This document shows positions 34,707-44,699 of a stretch of 64,000 nucleotides of DNA, one piece after another. Under the pieces are notes generated by a model, which saw only the letters and a list, made by a program, of their open reading frames with translations, was not told the origin of the DNA and ran no database searches. The translations under genes and the position numbers were made by a program. The DNA comes from Candidatus Zixiibacteriota bacterium (GTDB lineage: Bacteria > Zixibacteria > MSB-5A5 > UBA10806 > 4484-95), in the NCBI GenBank assembly GCA_024231855.1, contig JAAEQD010000208.1, positions 1-64,000 on the forward strand, written 5' to 3'. Each line of letters opens with the position of its first letter. Positions within the stretch are counted from its first letter, which is position 1.

Positions 34707-36431
34707 CTACTCGCAATTCGGCCAGCCACTGGGCATAACCGGCGGAATGTCATCGGGCGCTGGCCAAGATGGTGGCATGTCGGGACAGAATGAGATATCG
34801 GCCAAACCCCGGAAATAACCCACGAATCGGGTAACATCACTACCGATTACATTACAGTCGCCGTTTATATCCGCCGCGCAGTAAAAATTATCCAGCAAGC
34901 AAGAGGTGTTTATTGCCCGGAAGTAACCGACCAAGTAAGTGACATCGCTGCCGATCACCAGAGGCGGCCATTGGCCGTTGATCATATTGGCGTCTCCGGG
35001 CGTGTATAGGAGATTATTGAATCTTACCATACTGAAGTATTCAGAAAATGGATATAGTCCCATTCCGCCAAACCAGGCATAACCTTCATACTGATCCTGA
35101 CTATATCCCGGTTGGATCGCGTCACTAACCGTAACATCCTCTAATTCTATATCGTCTCTTACATATACAGCGAACGTAATCATTTTCACCGGAGGATCTC
35201 CGGGATATGTACATAACAGCTCTTCTTCAAAATAAGGAGGTAGACCCCATATTTCTCCAAGAAATGAATAACTGTCCCATGTATTTCCAAGGCTATCCGT
35301 AATGAAATCCTCATTGAGGTCGCAAAAGCACCAGCTCTCAAAATAAGGATAATTATAAACGCATTGGTCCGGTACGAAAGAATCAAAATAAGCGTTATTA
35401 ATTGCCAGTGGATAATGAACCATATCCACCTTTATTGAAGTATCCCGACCGAAAAAGTAAATTGGGATTTCCAGTATCTGATCAGGATAGGCAGCCATCG
35501 TATCGACCCACCGGCATTCGTCGAAATATCCGCCCGCAAAACTCATAATGTCCACATCAGGAGCGAATTCAAAAGCGCACAATTCAATATCGATTACGAT
35601 TGTATCGTGGTTCTGTACATGAATATCGTTTATCGATTCTCTAAGGTATCCTTCAGCCGAGCATACGATATCGTAATTCCCGGTATATAGGCTATCTAAA
35701 AGGTACTCACCGTTGACATCCGTGGAGTCGCTGATGCCGAGGTCAACGATTTCTATATATGCGCCGGAGATTGGATTGAGATTCTCATCTGTAACAGCGC
35801 CTTTAATAGCCCCGGCTAAATCGAAATCTATATTGAACCTGACATGAGCATATCGCTCTTCGATATCATATCCATAGGCACCTATTGTATCGCCCATATT
35901 TGAACTCCCCCAAATCGGATTTTCTCCATGGCCAATAGCATTACCCACAACACTGTCGGCAGGATTGTACAGAAAAGCTGTATTGACTGAGAAAGTTAAA
36001 ACATGTAACGGCGGATCGCCCGGTCGTAAAACCAGGTTTGGGCCATCATACGGAGGTGCAAAATTTGCATGACCCAAAAATGAATAACTATCCCAGTGAT
36101 ACTGGCCGTCCCAATCGTAATTTTCATCGAGAGATAGGAATTCCGCCATATCCCATTCGGTGAATGGGTAATAGTAGATACAGGATGTCGTGTCATGACT
36201 TGTTATATAGCTATTATTAATGCCTAAAACACAGCCAACAGTTGGTGAAACTATTGAAGCCTCGCCGGCGACCTGAAAATATACAGGTATTTCAACGGTC
36301 GACTCTATTTCAAGATTTATCGTATCGGCGTCTCCTCCCGGTGATCCGTATAGGAAGTAAACATCCGGAGTTTGGGCTGATAGTACAACAGGAAAGATCA
36401 GCAAAATCGCGACTGTCAGATTCAGTTTCAT
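34707..36431 (-). CDS. dockerin protein, cohesin-like modules, paralogue A
   Basis: 574 residues from ATG 36431 (AAAAGGAG upstream; the frame extends back to 36728 but lacks a signal there). Signal peptide MKLNLTVAILLIFPVVLSAQ. Domain order: cohesin-like module (about 22-185; INNSYITS, WDSYSFLG, GDPPLHVLTF), a carboxypeptidase-regulatory-like domain (GAIKGAVTDENLNPISGAYIEI), a second module (about 290-460; LAINNAYFDSF, WDSYSFLG, GDPPVKMITF), dockerin repeats (GDANMINGQWPPLVIGSDVTYLVGYF, then ADINGDCNVIGSDVTRFVGYF), and the tail ending SGWPNCE. Last gene of the six-gene series. Confidence 0.85.
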   Translation of the reverse strand: MKLNLTVAILLIFPVVLSAQTPDVYFLYGSPGGDADTINLEIESTVEIPVYFQVAGEASIVSPTVGCVLGINNSYITSHDTTSCIYYYPFTEWDMAEFLSLDENYDWDGQYHWDSYSFLGHANFAPPYDGPNLVLRPGDPPLHVLTFSVNTAFLYNPADSVVGNAIGHGENPIWGSSNMGDTIGAYGYDIEERYAHVRFNIDFDLAGAIKGAVTDENLNPISGAYIEIVDLGISDSTDVNGEYLLDSLYTGNYDIVCSAEGYLRESINDIHVQNHDTIVIDIELCAFEFAPDVDIMSFAGGYFDECRWVDTMAAYPDQILEIPIYFFGRDTSIKVDMVHYPLAINNAYFDSFVPDQCVYNYPYFESWCFCDLNEDFITDSLGNTWDSYSFLGEIWGLPPYFEEELLCTYPGDPPVKMITFAVYVRDDIELEDVTVSDAIQPGYSQDQYEGYAWFGGMGLYPFSEYFSMVRFNNLLYTPGDANMINGQWPPLVIGSDVTYLVGYFRAINTSCLLDNFYCAADINGDCNVIGSDVTRFVGYFRGLADISFCPDMPPSWPAPDDIPPVMPSGWPNCE

Positions 36432-36457
36432 AGTACCTTCTCCTTTTTCATTTTGTT

Positions 36458-38971
36458 CTACTCGCAATTCGGCCAGCCACTGGGCGCGTCTATAGGAATA
36501 CCGGCCGGTATCGGCCAGGCAGGGGGATAATCGGGACAATACGATAAGCCGATATTGCCCTTGAAATAGTTCACGATCCGGGTCACATCGCTGCCGATTA
36601 CCAGGCAATCGCCGTTGACATCCGCCGATGCCCAGAGGCCATCGAGCAGACAGGGTTGGCTTGTCGGCGCCGAACGGAAATAATTGGCCAAATATGTGAC
36701 ATCCCCGCCAATCACTGAAGGCGGCCATTGGCCATTGTACATGTTGGCATCGCCGGGTGTGTAGTGGAAGTTAGATAACGAAATTGGGCTGAAAAACTGC
36801 CCCAATGTATAGCCCCAGCCGCCTTGCGGATCGCCGATATTTGCACGACCGGTGATAGGATCTCCGCCCGGTCCTATAGCATTCGCTATAATTCGATTGT
36901 TAGTATCGACATTGTTACTTACCTGAACAGCATATGTCAGGCCATGAATTGGCGGGTCACCCGATTCCGTATGTAGAAACGGGCTATTATAAGGCGGAAA
37001 ACATTCAGCGAATCCAGTAAATGTGTAACTGTCCCAAGAGTTGCCCAATTCATCTGTTGAGTAATTATCATTCAAATTACCGAAACCCTTTGCATCCCAT
37101 TGCGAGAAGGGATAATGTATCTGGCATTCATTTGTAATAAATGAATCGATATAAGTATTGTTAATTCCAAGAGGATAAGATATGTCAAACCCGTTGGCAT
37201 AATCCTGAGTTTGAAAATAAATCTTAATATCTATTTGCTGCCCGGCGGTCGCGTTTATTGGTGATAAATCAACATTGCCGGCCCAAATATAAATATCAGG
37301 AGTACAACTGGATCGTGACCCTGCTCCGTTGTTCCGATCGTTTTCATCACCTTCAAGAACCGTGTGTACTGTTACCATGTAAAAGGTATCCGTAACGGGC
37401 GTATATTCGAGTTGAAAATTTACCAAAGCGGACGTTCTCTCCGCGAGAAAATAATCGGTGATTGTATCAGAATAAATTATATCAGGTGTAAGAAAGTAAC
37501 TAATGTTGGCAATTACGTCGAATGTTTGAGGTTCGGTGCCGTAATTTCTAACGACGGCGGTTATCTCGTAAGACGAGTCACATTCTACCCCGGCAGGTGG
37601 ACTCAATAGCTTTGCGGTTCCCACATCAATGAAAGGATATCTGTAAAATGTGATATTGTAATAAGCAGTGTCATTTTCGTGGAAATATATACGATCAAAA
37701 TACTGAGCGGGGTAATTCGTATCGGGCGAGACACCGCAGAGCCTTTGTCGAAAAGGTTCGATATTATCGATGAAGTATTTGCCATTGGCATCAGTAGTAT
37801 CGCCATTATCTGTGTTTTGTACATATATATAAACCCCGGCTAACGTATCGCCATACTGGTTGGTTACTGTTCCGGTGGCGAATGCGGGAAGGGGGGTTAG
37901 GTGAAGAGTTACATTCTCTATTGTTGTTTCGCCCGATTTTACTACAACGTCATTTACGATTATATATTCATAATCCGGATGAGAAAAGTAAACATCATAA
38001 TTTCCCCATATGATATTATTGAGACCGTATTCGCCGTCGATATTTGTAACAGCGGAAATTCCCGTACCAATAATACCCGCGGTAACTCCCTCTATAGGCA
38101 ATTGATCGATATCGGCAACCGTACCACTTATCGCGCCGCCCAGAGTTATCTCAATATCAGTGGTACCGCCGGAAGATACTGGAACGCCTATTAAAGTCGT
38201 ATCCGGATAATATGAATGAAAAAGAATAATGTCATGAATACCCAGGTCCAAACTTGTTAAAATGAATTCACCGTTGACGTTTGTTGTATCATTGTAGTTC
38301 ATATCAGTTGTTCTCACATGAACATCCTCAACAGGATCGCCATCAAAATTGATAATTGTACCATTGATATCGCCGGGCTGGGGATCGGGGGTATAAAAGT
38401 AAAACGGACTGAAATACTCTTCATATGATAATATGATATGTCCGCCTTGATAACCGGCTATATCTGTATCGCTATAAGTACCATTTAAGCCGCTTCCCAA
38501 ACAATATACTACACTTCCAATAACTTCTTCATCACCGACAACCGTCATGGCATATGAGGCTATCATCGTTGGCTCTTCAAAGCGAATCACACGGCGGGCC
38601 CCCCAAATGCCAAACCATAAAAACTCCTGACTTGACCAATCCGGTTCATTCGGGGGAGAACCATAAGGAGGATAAAAACCACCTGTTTGGCATGACTCAG
38701 GCATTATATGCATTTCACCGTACGCTTCGCTGATTAAATCGGAAATGTATTGATCATTTGATCCCAGTACAAGTGTTATAGCTTCAATTTCAATTTCTTC
38801 CGCGCTTTGCATGTATACGTCGACCATTACAGTATCATTTATATCAACGACGATTGGCGAACCATCCAGATTGCCATACCAGATTAATACATCAACTGTC
38901 TGGCTTTGGGCGGAGATTGATAAAGCAAATAAACATGCTAAAACTCCTGTAATAGTTTCTATTCGCCTCAT
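36458..38971 (-). CDS. dockerin protein, cohesin-like modules, paralogue B
   Basis: 837 residues from ATG 38971 (GAGAGG seven bases upstream). Signal peptide ending SISAQSQ. The largest of the six: an N-terminal module (LVLGSNDQYISDLISEAYG), three carboxypeptidase-regulatory-like domains in a row (GDINGTIINFDGDPVEDVHV, GAISGTVADIDQLPIEGVTAG, FATGTVTNQYGDTLAGVYIY), a CARDB-like Ig domain (GTAKLLSPPAGVECDSSYEITAVVRNYG), a second module (LGINNTYIDSF, WDSYTFTG), dockerin pair and tail SGWPNCE. The three linkers suggest a longer reach from the cell surface. Confidence 0.85.
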   Translation of the reverse strand: MRRIETITGVLACLFALSISAQSQTVDVLIWYGNLDGSPIVVDINDTVMVDVYMQSAEEIEIEAITLVLGSNDQYISDLISEAYGEMHIMPESCQTGGFYPPYGSPPNEPDWSSQEFLWFGIWGARRVIRFEEPTMIASYAMTVVGDEEVIGSVVYCLGSGLNGTYSDTDIAGYQGGHIILSYEEYFSPFYFYTPDPQPGDINGTIINFDGDPVEDVHVRTTDMNYNDTTNVNGEFILTSLDLGIHDIILFHSYYPDTTLIGVPVSSGGTTDIEITLGGAISGTVADIDQLPIEGVTAGIIGTGISAVTNIDGEYGLNNIIWGNYDVYFSHPDYEYIIVNDVVVKSGETTIENVTLHLTPLPAFATGTVTNQYGDTLAGVYIYVQNTDNGDTTDANGKYFIDNIEPFRQRLCGVSPDTNYPAQYFDRIYFHENDTAYYNITFYRYPFIDVGTAKLLSPPAGVECDSSYEITAVVRNYGTEPQTFDVIANISYFLTPDIIYSDTITDYFLAERTSALVNFQLEYTPVTDTFYMVTVHTVLEGDENDRNNGAGSRSSCTPDIYIWAGNVDLSPINATAGQQIDIKIYFQTQDYANGFDISYPLGINNTYIDSFITNECQIHYPFSQWDAKGFGNLNDNYSTDELGNSWDSYTFTGFAECFPPYNSPFLHTESGDPPIHGLTYAVQVSNNVDTNNRIIANAIGPGGDPITGRANIGDPQGGWGYTLGQFFSPISLSNFHYTPGDANMYNGQWPPSVIGGDVTYLANYFRSAPTSQPCLLDGLWASADVNGDCLVIGSDVTRIVNYFKGNIGLSYCPDYPPAWPIPAGIPIDAPSGWPNCE

Positions 38972-39009
38972 TATCGCGCCTCTCAAATAAATATTCGCTT
39001 TACCTCATT

Positions 39010-40947
39010 CTACTCGCAATTCGGCCAGCCCACCGGTGCGTCTAAAGGAATATCCTCCGGTGTCGGCCAGGTCGGGGGATGATCGGGGCAGTATGATATG
39101 TCGCTCAAACCTCTGAAATAGTTGACGAGCCGAGTCACATCACTGCCGATAACCAGGCAATCGCCGTTGATATCGGCTGAAGCGAAGGCGCCGTCAAGCA
39201 TGCAAGAGCCATTTGACTCTAAATCTCTGAAGTAATTCACCAAATAAGTAACATCCGAGCCGATCACTTCAGGTGGCCACAATCCGTTTAACATATTAGC
39301 GTCACCGGGGATATAATATATATTGCCGAAATTCATAGGATCACCACAGTCTGGCGGAAATGATTGCCCATCACAGCCGGCGGCAAAATAACCTAAGCCT
39401 ATCGCGTCAGTGATAGTTTGACCATCGAGTTCGATATCATCTCTTACATGGACTACGAAAGTTAAACCATGAATCGGGGATTCGCCGAGACCAGTATGTA
39501 AAAAAGGACTGTCATATGGAGGAATTATTTCCGCAAGTCCTTTGAAAGCGTAGCTATCCCATGTATTCGCGGAGTCATCCGTCATGTAATTATCAAAGAA
39601 TAATTCAAAACCCGCGATATCCCATTGCGTAAACGGGAAATGATATTGGCAGTCGGCTGTCACGAATGAATCAATATACGCGTTATTGATACCTAACGGG
39701 AAACATAAATCAGCATATGGATAGTCGGCCGGTGTCATAAAATAAACCGGTATACTCAAATTCATGTCCGGGTAGATAGTAGTTGTATCATATATATCAC
39801 AGCCGTTAAACTGTCCTCCCAGCCAAACCATGATATCCACTTCGGAATCGAACTCATATCTACAGGTGGAAATGTCGATAACGATTGTATCAGTATCAGT
39901 AATTTGTATATCGTTTGATTCGACCATTCGATAATCATCGACATAAAACGTGAAGTCGTATGAGCCGGGATGGATACCACCGATAATGTATCGGCCATCG
40001 ATATCGGTCGTATCGCTCAGATCATGATACGGGATTTCCAGGTAGGCCTCAGCGATAGGATTAGAATATCCATCCGTTACGATACCGGTAATCGCGCCGC
40101 CGTATTTGAGATTTACCTCCAGAGTAACGGTGTCAGATAAGCTCACTTCGATATCATTTACTAAAGTGTCGCTGTAATCGGGATGGGACAAATATATATC
40201 AAACAAGTCGTCTGCTAAATATGGCAGGAAAAATTCTCCAACGGAGTTAGAATAACCGGATACTCGGCTATCAACTATCTCTACCAGAACGCTCTCTACA
40301 GGTTCGTCCCCGTCATTAACAACTACGCCGGAAATAGCGCCATCGTGAGTGAAAAACCTGAAATTCGCGAAACTTTCCTCAATCTCATAAGGCGTAGCGG
40401 TATGTCCAAAATTTGAGGGGCCTTGTATCGGATCATCGCCATAACCAATGGCATTCGTGACTACACTATCTTCAAGCTCCAGTATGTATTCGGTAAGAAC
40501 GGAAAATGTTAGCGCGTGGACAGGCGCTTCGTCCGGGATCAACACAAAATAGACACTTTCATAAGGCGGCTCAAGCTCATATAAGCCCATAAAACTTAGA
40601 CAATCCCAGGAATTATTCTCATTATCAGTATAGAAATTTTGCTCGAGATTTGCGAATTCGGCATAATCCCACTGGCTAAGGGGATAGTGATAGACGCAGG
40701 CGGCCGTATCAAACTCGCTGATATACGCGTTGTTGATACCAAGAACGCTTAGCAGGTATTCGCCGCGGAGAGTATCATTGCCGGCGGCCTGGAAGTATAC
40801 CGGAATATCAAATCGGTCGTATAGAGGGCAATCGATAGTATCGGCCTCACCAGCCGGCGAACCGTAATTTATATAAACATCAGCTGTTTGAGCTGATAAA
40901 AAAACAGGAAAGAATACCAAAACTACGATTGTCAGATTCAGTTTCAT
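39010..40947 (-). CDS. dockerin protein, cohesin-like modules, paralogue C
   Basis: 645 residues, AAAGGAG before the ATG, signal peptide MKLNLTIVVLVFFPVFLSAQ. Order: module (LGINNAYISEF, WDCLSFMG), two carboxypeptidase-regulatory-like domains (GAISGVVVNDGDEPVESVLVEI and GAITGIVTDGYSNPIAEAYLEI), second module (LGINNAYIDSF, WDSYAFKG, GESPIHGLTFVV), dockerin (GDANMLNGLWPPEVIGSDVTYLVNYF, ADINGDCLVIGSDVTRLVNYF) and VGWPNCE end. The signal peptide is almost that of paralogue A, marking the two as recent copies. Confidence 0.85.
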   Translation of the reverse strand: MKLNLTIVVLVFFPVFLSAQTADVYINYGSPAGEADTIDCPLYDRFDIPVYFQAAGNDTLRGEYLLSVLGINNAYISEFDTAACVYHYPLSQWDYAEFANLEQNFYTDNENNSWDCLSFMGLYELEPPYESVYFVLIPDEAPVHALTFSVLTEYILELEDSVVTNAIGYGDDPIQGPSNFGHTATPYEIEESFANFRFFTHDGAISGVVVNDGDEPVESVLVEIVDSRVSGYSNSVGEFFLPYLADDLFDIYLSHPDYSDTLVNDIEVSLSDTVTLEVNLKYGGAITGIVTDGYSNPIAEAYLEIPYHDLSDTTDIDGRYIIGGIHPGSYDFTFYVDDYRMVESNDIQITDTDTIVIDISTCRYEFDSEVDIMVWLGGQFNGCDIYDTTTIYPDMNLSIPVYFMTPADYPYADLCFPLGINNAYIDSFVTADCQYHFPFTQWDIAGFELFFDNYMTDDSANTWDSYAFKGLAEIIPPYDSPFLHTGLGESPIHGLTFVVHVRDDIELDGQTITDAIGLGYFAAGCDGQSFPPDCGDPMNFGNIYYIPGDANMLNGLWPPEVIGSDVTYLVNYFRDLESNGSCMLDGAFASADINGDCLVIGSDVTRLVNYFRGLSDISYCPDHPPTWPTPEDIPLDAPVGWPNCE

Positions 40948-40972
40948 TTAACTTTCTCCTTTAATTTACATT

Positions 40973-42712
40973 TTACTCACAATTCGGCCAGCCTTCCGGC
41001 GCTTCCGAAGGGATATCCGCCGGTGTCGGCCAGGTTGGGGGATGGTCGGGGCAGTACGTTAAGCCGATATTGCCCTTGAAATAATTTACGATCCGGGTCA
41101 CATCACTGCCAATTACCAGGCAATCGCCGTTGACATCCGCCGAGGCCCATAATCCTTCCAGCATGCATGGATGGCTTGCCGGCGCCGAGCGGAAATAGTT
41201 GGCCAGATACGTGACATCACCGCCAATCACTGATGGCGGCCACTGGCCGTTGTACATATTGGCATCGCCGGGAGTGTACTGCGTGTTGATAAACCTAAAT
41301 AGACTGAAGTACTGGATGAAATTATATCCCTGTCCACCCCATTCATCACCAATATTCGCCGGACCTGAAATTGGATCTAAACCGGGACCGATTGCGTTAG
41401 AGGTAATCAGATCATTCAAATTACCATAATATGCAACTTCAACAACATATGTCAAACCATGAACGGGCGGATCGCCGGGTAAGGTATTTAGCATTGGGCT
41501 GTCATATGGAGGGAAAAGCTCCGCGAATCCGGTAAATGAATAACTATCCCATGTACTTCCAGTACTATCAATTAGATAGTCTTCATTGAGGCTACCGAAA
41601 GACTTACTATCCCACCATGAAAATGGGTAATGAATGCGGCAGTCCTCAGTAATGAATGAATCAAGATAGGCGTTATTAATCGCCAAAGGAAATGATATGT
41701 CCCCGGCGGAGACATAGTCTTGGCATAGGAAATATACTGGTATCTCCAGTTGAAGTCCCCGATAAACAGAAACAGTGTCAATCCATCTGCAATCATTGGT
41801 TTGCCCGCCGATCCAGATCATGATATCGAAATCCGGTTCCATCTCAATCCAGCACATTTGAATATCAACTACCGTTGTGTCATTATTTCGAACGTAAACA
41901 TTATTCCTGGTTAATCTTTGGTAGCCATCCGCCTCGAAAACTAGATTGCCGTATCCGGGGTAAAGGTTTGCCAGCGTATATTGGCCATTGATATCAGTAG
42001 TATCATCGACTTGAGATTTAAGTTCTTTCACATATGCCCCGGCGATAGGATTCATGTTTTCATCATACACCGTGCCGGCAATTATGCTATTAAATCCGAC
42101 GCTTATCTCGAATTTGATATTGGCATAACTTTCATCGATTTCATAAGTAACAAGATCCGTCGTATCACGGAGAGTCGAAGAATCATACAACCTGTCTTCT
42201 CCGGGACCGATCGCGTTACTGATTACACTATCGGCCAAGCCGGGACGATAGGCGCTGTGGCAGGCAAACGTAATGCCATGAATCGGAGGAGCGCCCGGTT
42301 CAAGAATCAACCATGGATTGGGATCATCCGGCACATGAACATAGATCATGCTCTCAAAGCTATAACTGCTCCAGCGGTTCCCGTCATCATCCGAGTAAGC
42401 CCACCGGTCGAAATTTAAGAATCCGGTATAATCCCACTGGGTGAATGGATAATGATATGTACAAGCGGCAGTGTCGAATTCATCGATATAGGCGTTGTTG
42501 ATACCAAGCGCGTAAACATGAAACCCGCCGTAAATCGTGTTTTCACCGGCTGCCTGATAATAAACCGGTATCTGACAATCATTATAAATGCCTACAGTGA
42601 TTGTATCGGCATCACCGCCGGGCGAGCCGACCATGATATAAACATCCGGCTCTTGAGCTGATAATATAATGGGGAAGATCAGCAAAGCCGTGATTAGCAG
42701 AATCAGTTTCAT
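40973..42712 (-). CDS. dockerin protein, cohesin-like modules, paralogue D
   Basis: 579 residues from ATG 42712 (GGAGG eight bases upstream). Signal peptide MKLILLITALLIFPIILSAQ. Module (LGINNAYIDEF, WSSYSFES, GAPPIHGITF), one carboxypeptidase-regulatory-like domain (SIIAGTVYDENMNPIAGAYVKE), second module (LAINNAYLDSF, WDSYSFTG, GDPPVHGLTYVV), dockerin (GDANMYNGQWPPSVIGGDVTYLANYF, ADVNGDCLVIGSDVTRIVNYF), tail EGWPNCE. Its dockerin DNA is nearly the same as that of B and E. Confidence 0.85.
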   Translation of the reverse strand: MKLILLITALLIFPIILSAQEPDVYIMVGSPGGDADTITVGIYNDCQIPVYYQAAGENTIYGGFHVYALGINNAYIDEFDTAACTYHYPFTQWDYTGFLNFDRWAYSDDDGNRWSSYSFESMIYVHVPDDPNPWLILEPGAPPIHGITFACHSAYRPGLADSVISNAIGPGEDRLYDSSTLRDTTDLVTYEIDESYANIKFEISVGFNSIIAGTVYDENMNPIAGAYVKELKSQVDDTTDINGQYTLANLYPGYGNLVFEADGYQRLTRNNVYVRNNDTTVVDIQMCWIEMEPDFDIMIWIGGQTNDCRWIDTVSVYRGLQLEIPVYFLCQDYVSAGDISFPLAINNAYLDSFITEDCRIHYPFSWWDSKSFGSLNEDYLIDSTGSTWDSYSFTGFAELFPPYDSPMLNTLPGDPPVHGLTYVVEVAYYGNLNDLITSNAIGPGLDPISGPANIGDEWGGQGYNFIQYFSLFRFINTQYTPGDANMYNGQWPPSVIGGDVTYLANYFRSAPASHPCMLEGLWASADVNGDCLVIGSDVTRIVNYFKGNIGLTYCPDHPPTWPTPADIPSEAPEGWPNCE

Positions 42713-42732
42713 TGACAATTCCTCCGTTTATT

Positions 42733-44679
42733 CTAATATGGCTCACAATTCGGCCAGCTCTCCGGCGCTTCAGCCGGAAGGTCATCCGGCGTCGGCCAGG
42801 AAGGAGGATGATCAGGGCACCAGCTCAAATCGATATTACCCTTGAAATAATTCACGATCCGGGTCACATCGCTGCCGATTACCAGACAGTCGCCATTGAC
42901 ATCAGCCGATGCCCATAATCCTTCCAGCATACAGGGTTGACTGGCCGGCGCCGAGCGAAAATAGTTGGCCAAGTATGTCACATCCCCGCCAATCACTGAC
43001 GGCGGCCATTGACCGTTGTACATGTTGGCGTCGCCGGGAGTGTACTCGGTATTAATAAACCTTAAGTGACTAAAGTATTGGGCAAGTCTATATCCTGGTC
43101 CGCCTTCAGGATCGCCTATTCTGGCGGGTCCCGACACCGGATCATAACCCGGACCTATCGCGTCCGTCACTAGCTCATTACTCAAATCTGTAAAACTTGA
43201 TACATATACAACGAATGTTAAACCAAGTAATGGGGGATCGCCTGGCTCTGAGTTCAGGAAGGGACCGTAAGGAGGATATAAAAGATCACGAAAACCGACA
43301 AATGAGTAACTGTCCCAGGTATTGCCGGAACTGTCTATCATATAATCTTCATGAAGATTGCCAAAAGAGCAGGAAGCCCAATGAACGAATGGGTAATGGT
43401 ACTCGCAGTCATCAGTAGCGAATGAATCTATATACGCGTTGTTTATAGCTAATGGGTATTTTATATTATTTCCATATGCACTCTCCTGAGTCAGAAAGTA
43501 TAACGGTATTTCTAATCTCATGCCCGGATAGATGTCCATTGTATCGATCCACCGACAATCGTCGAACAGACCGCCGGCCCAGATCATGATACCGGTATCT
43601 GGCGGAAATTCAATGTAGCACATCTCTATATCCAGCATGGTAGTATCATTATTGTATAATGGTACATCATGTTTGATTTTGTTTTGAAAACTTTCCGCGG
43701 ATGCGCGAATAGTATAACCGCCGGGGCATAAACCATTAATAGAATAATGTCCGACGGAATTGGAGGAATCGAGATTGTAGTAATCTATGATCTCAATTAG
43801 CGCGTTTTCGAGAGGATTGGATGATTCATCGGTTACTATACCTGTAACTACACCGCCATGCTCAAGGACTATATCAAGCGAAATGGTATCGGGCGAATCA
43901 ACGATAATGTCACTTAAACCGATATCGCAGTAATCAGGATGAGATATTTCCAGTGAATACGAATCATGAATTAAATGAGGAAAGTAAAACACACCATTAT
44001 GATTTGTGTAAGTACTACCATGAATGTTTGAAATCTCCACTAATACGCTTTCAATAGGATTCCCTTCGGCATCGTTTGTTGTACCTGTGATATTCCCATT
44101 AAAATCCGCGTCTACATCGAATTTTACATTGGCATATTTTTCCTCTATCACCAAATTGTTTAATATTGAAATACTATGGCCCGGCCCAAGCGCGTTGTGA
44201 ATCACGCTATCAATTAGTTCGGGCCTGTAGACTGTTCGACATACGTATGTTAATCCATGAACAGGCGGATCGCCAGGATAAAGAACTAACGGTGGACCGG
44301 GATGACTGCTATTGGTATATGCCCACAGAAGACAACTATCCCAGGTATTACCATCATCATCCGTATAGAAATCGTAATGTGGTCTACGAAAGTGATAGTA
44401 CCACTGGGAGATCGGATATTCCAAAGTGCACGCGGAAGTATCAAATTCAAGTATATAGCCATTATTAATTCCCAAATAAAGTTTATGATAATCGCTATTG
44501 ATTGTATCATTACCGGCCGCTTGATAGTATATCGGTATTTCCACATATTCGGCTATTCCATATGTGACTGTATCAGTATCACCGCCGGGCGAACCGACCA
44601 AGATGTAAACATCCGGCTCTTGAGCTGATAATATAATGGGGGAGATCAGTAAAACCGTAATTAGCAGAAACAGCTTCAT
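42733..44679 (-). CDS. dockerin protein, cohesin-like modules, paralogue E
   Basis: 648 residues from ATG 44679 (GAGGAGG eight bases upstream). Signal peptide ending PIILSAQ. Module (LGINNGYILEF), two carboxypeptidase-regulatory-like domains (GNITGTTNDAEGNPIESVLVEI and GVVTGIVTDESSNPLENALIEI), second module (LAINNAYIDSF, WDSYSFVG, GDPPLLGLTFVV), dockerin pair as in D, tail ESWPNCEPY, where two extra residues follow the conserved end and a Ser replaces the usual Gly. Confidence 0.85.
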   Translation of the reverse strand: MKLFLLITVLLISPIILSAQEPDVYILVGSPGGDTDTVTYGIAEYVEIPIYYQAAGNDTINSDYHKLYLGINNGYILEFDTSACTLEYPISQWYYHFRRPHYDFYTDDDGNTWDSCLLWAYTNSSHPGPPLVLYPGDPPVHGLTYVCRTVYRPELIDSVIHNALGPGHSISILNNLVIEEKYANVKFDVDADFNGNITGTTNDAEGNPIESVLVEISNIHGSTYTNHNGVFYFPHLIHDSYSLEISHPDYCDIGLSDIIVDSPDTISLDIVLEHGGVVTGIVTDESSNPLENALIEIIDYYNLDSSNSVGHYSINGLCPGGYTIRASAESFQNKIKHDVPLYNNDTTMLDIEMCYIEFPPDTGIMIWAGGLFDDCRWIDTMDIYPGMRLEIPLYFLTQESAYGNNIKYPLAINNAYIDSFATDDCEYHYPFVHWASCSFGNLHEDYMIDSSGNTWDSYSFVGFRDLLYPPYGPFLNSEPGDPPLLGLTFVVYVSSFTDLSNELVTDAIGPGYDPVSGPARIGDPEGGPGYRLAQYFSHLRFINTEYTPGDANMYNGQWPPSVIGGDVTYLANYFRSAPASQPCMLEGLWASADVNGDCLVIGSDVTRIVNYFKGNIDLSWCPDHPPSWPTPDDLPAEAPESWPNCEPY

Positions 44680-44699
44680 CGAACATTCCTCCTCATATT

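Noticed and set aside
36432-36728. N-terminal extension of paralogue A
   Set aside because: The extension is antisense to the coding DNA of paralogue B's dockerin region in another frame and hides a clear signal peptide start at 36431.
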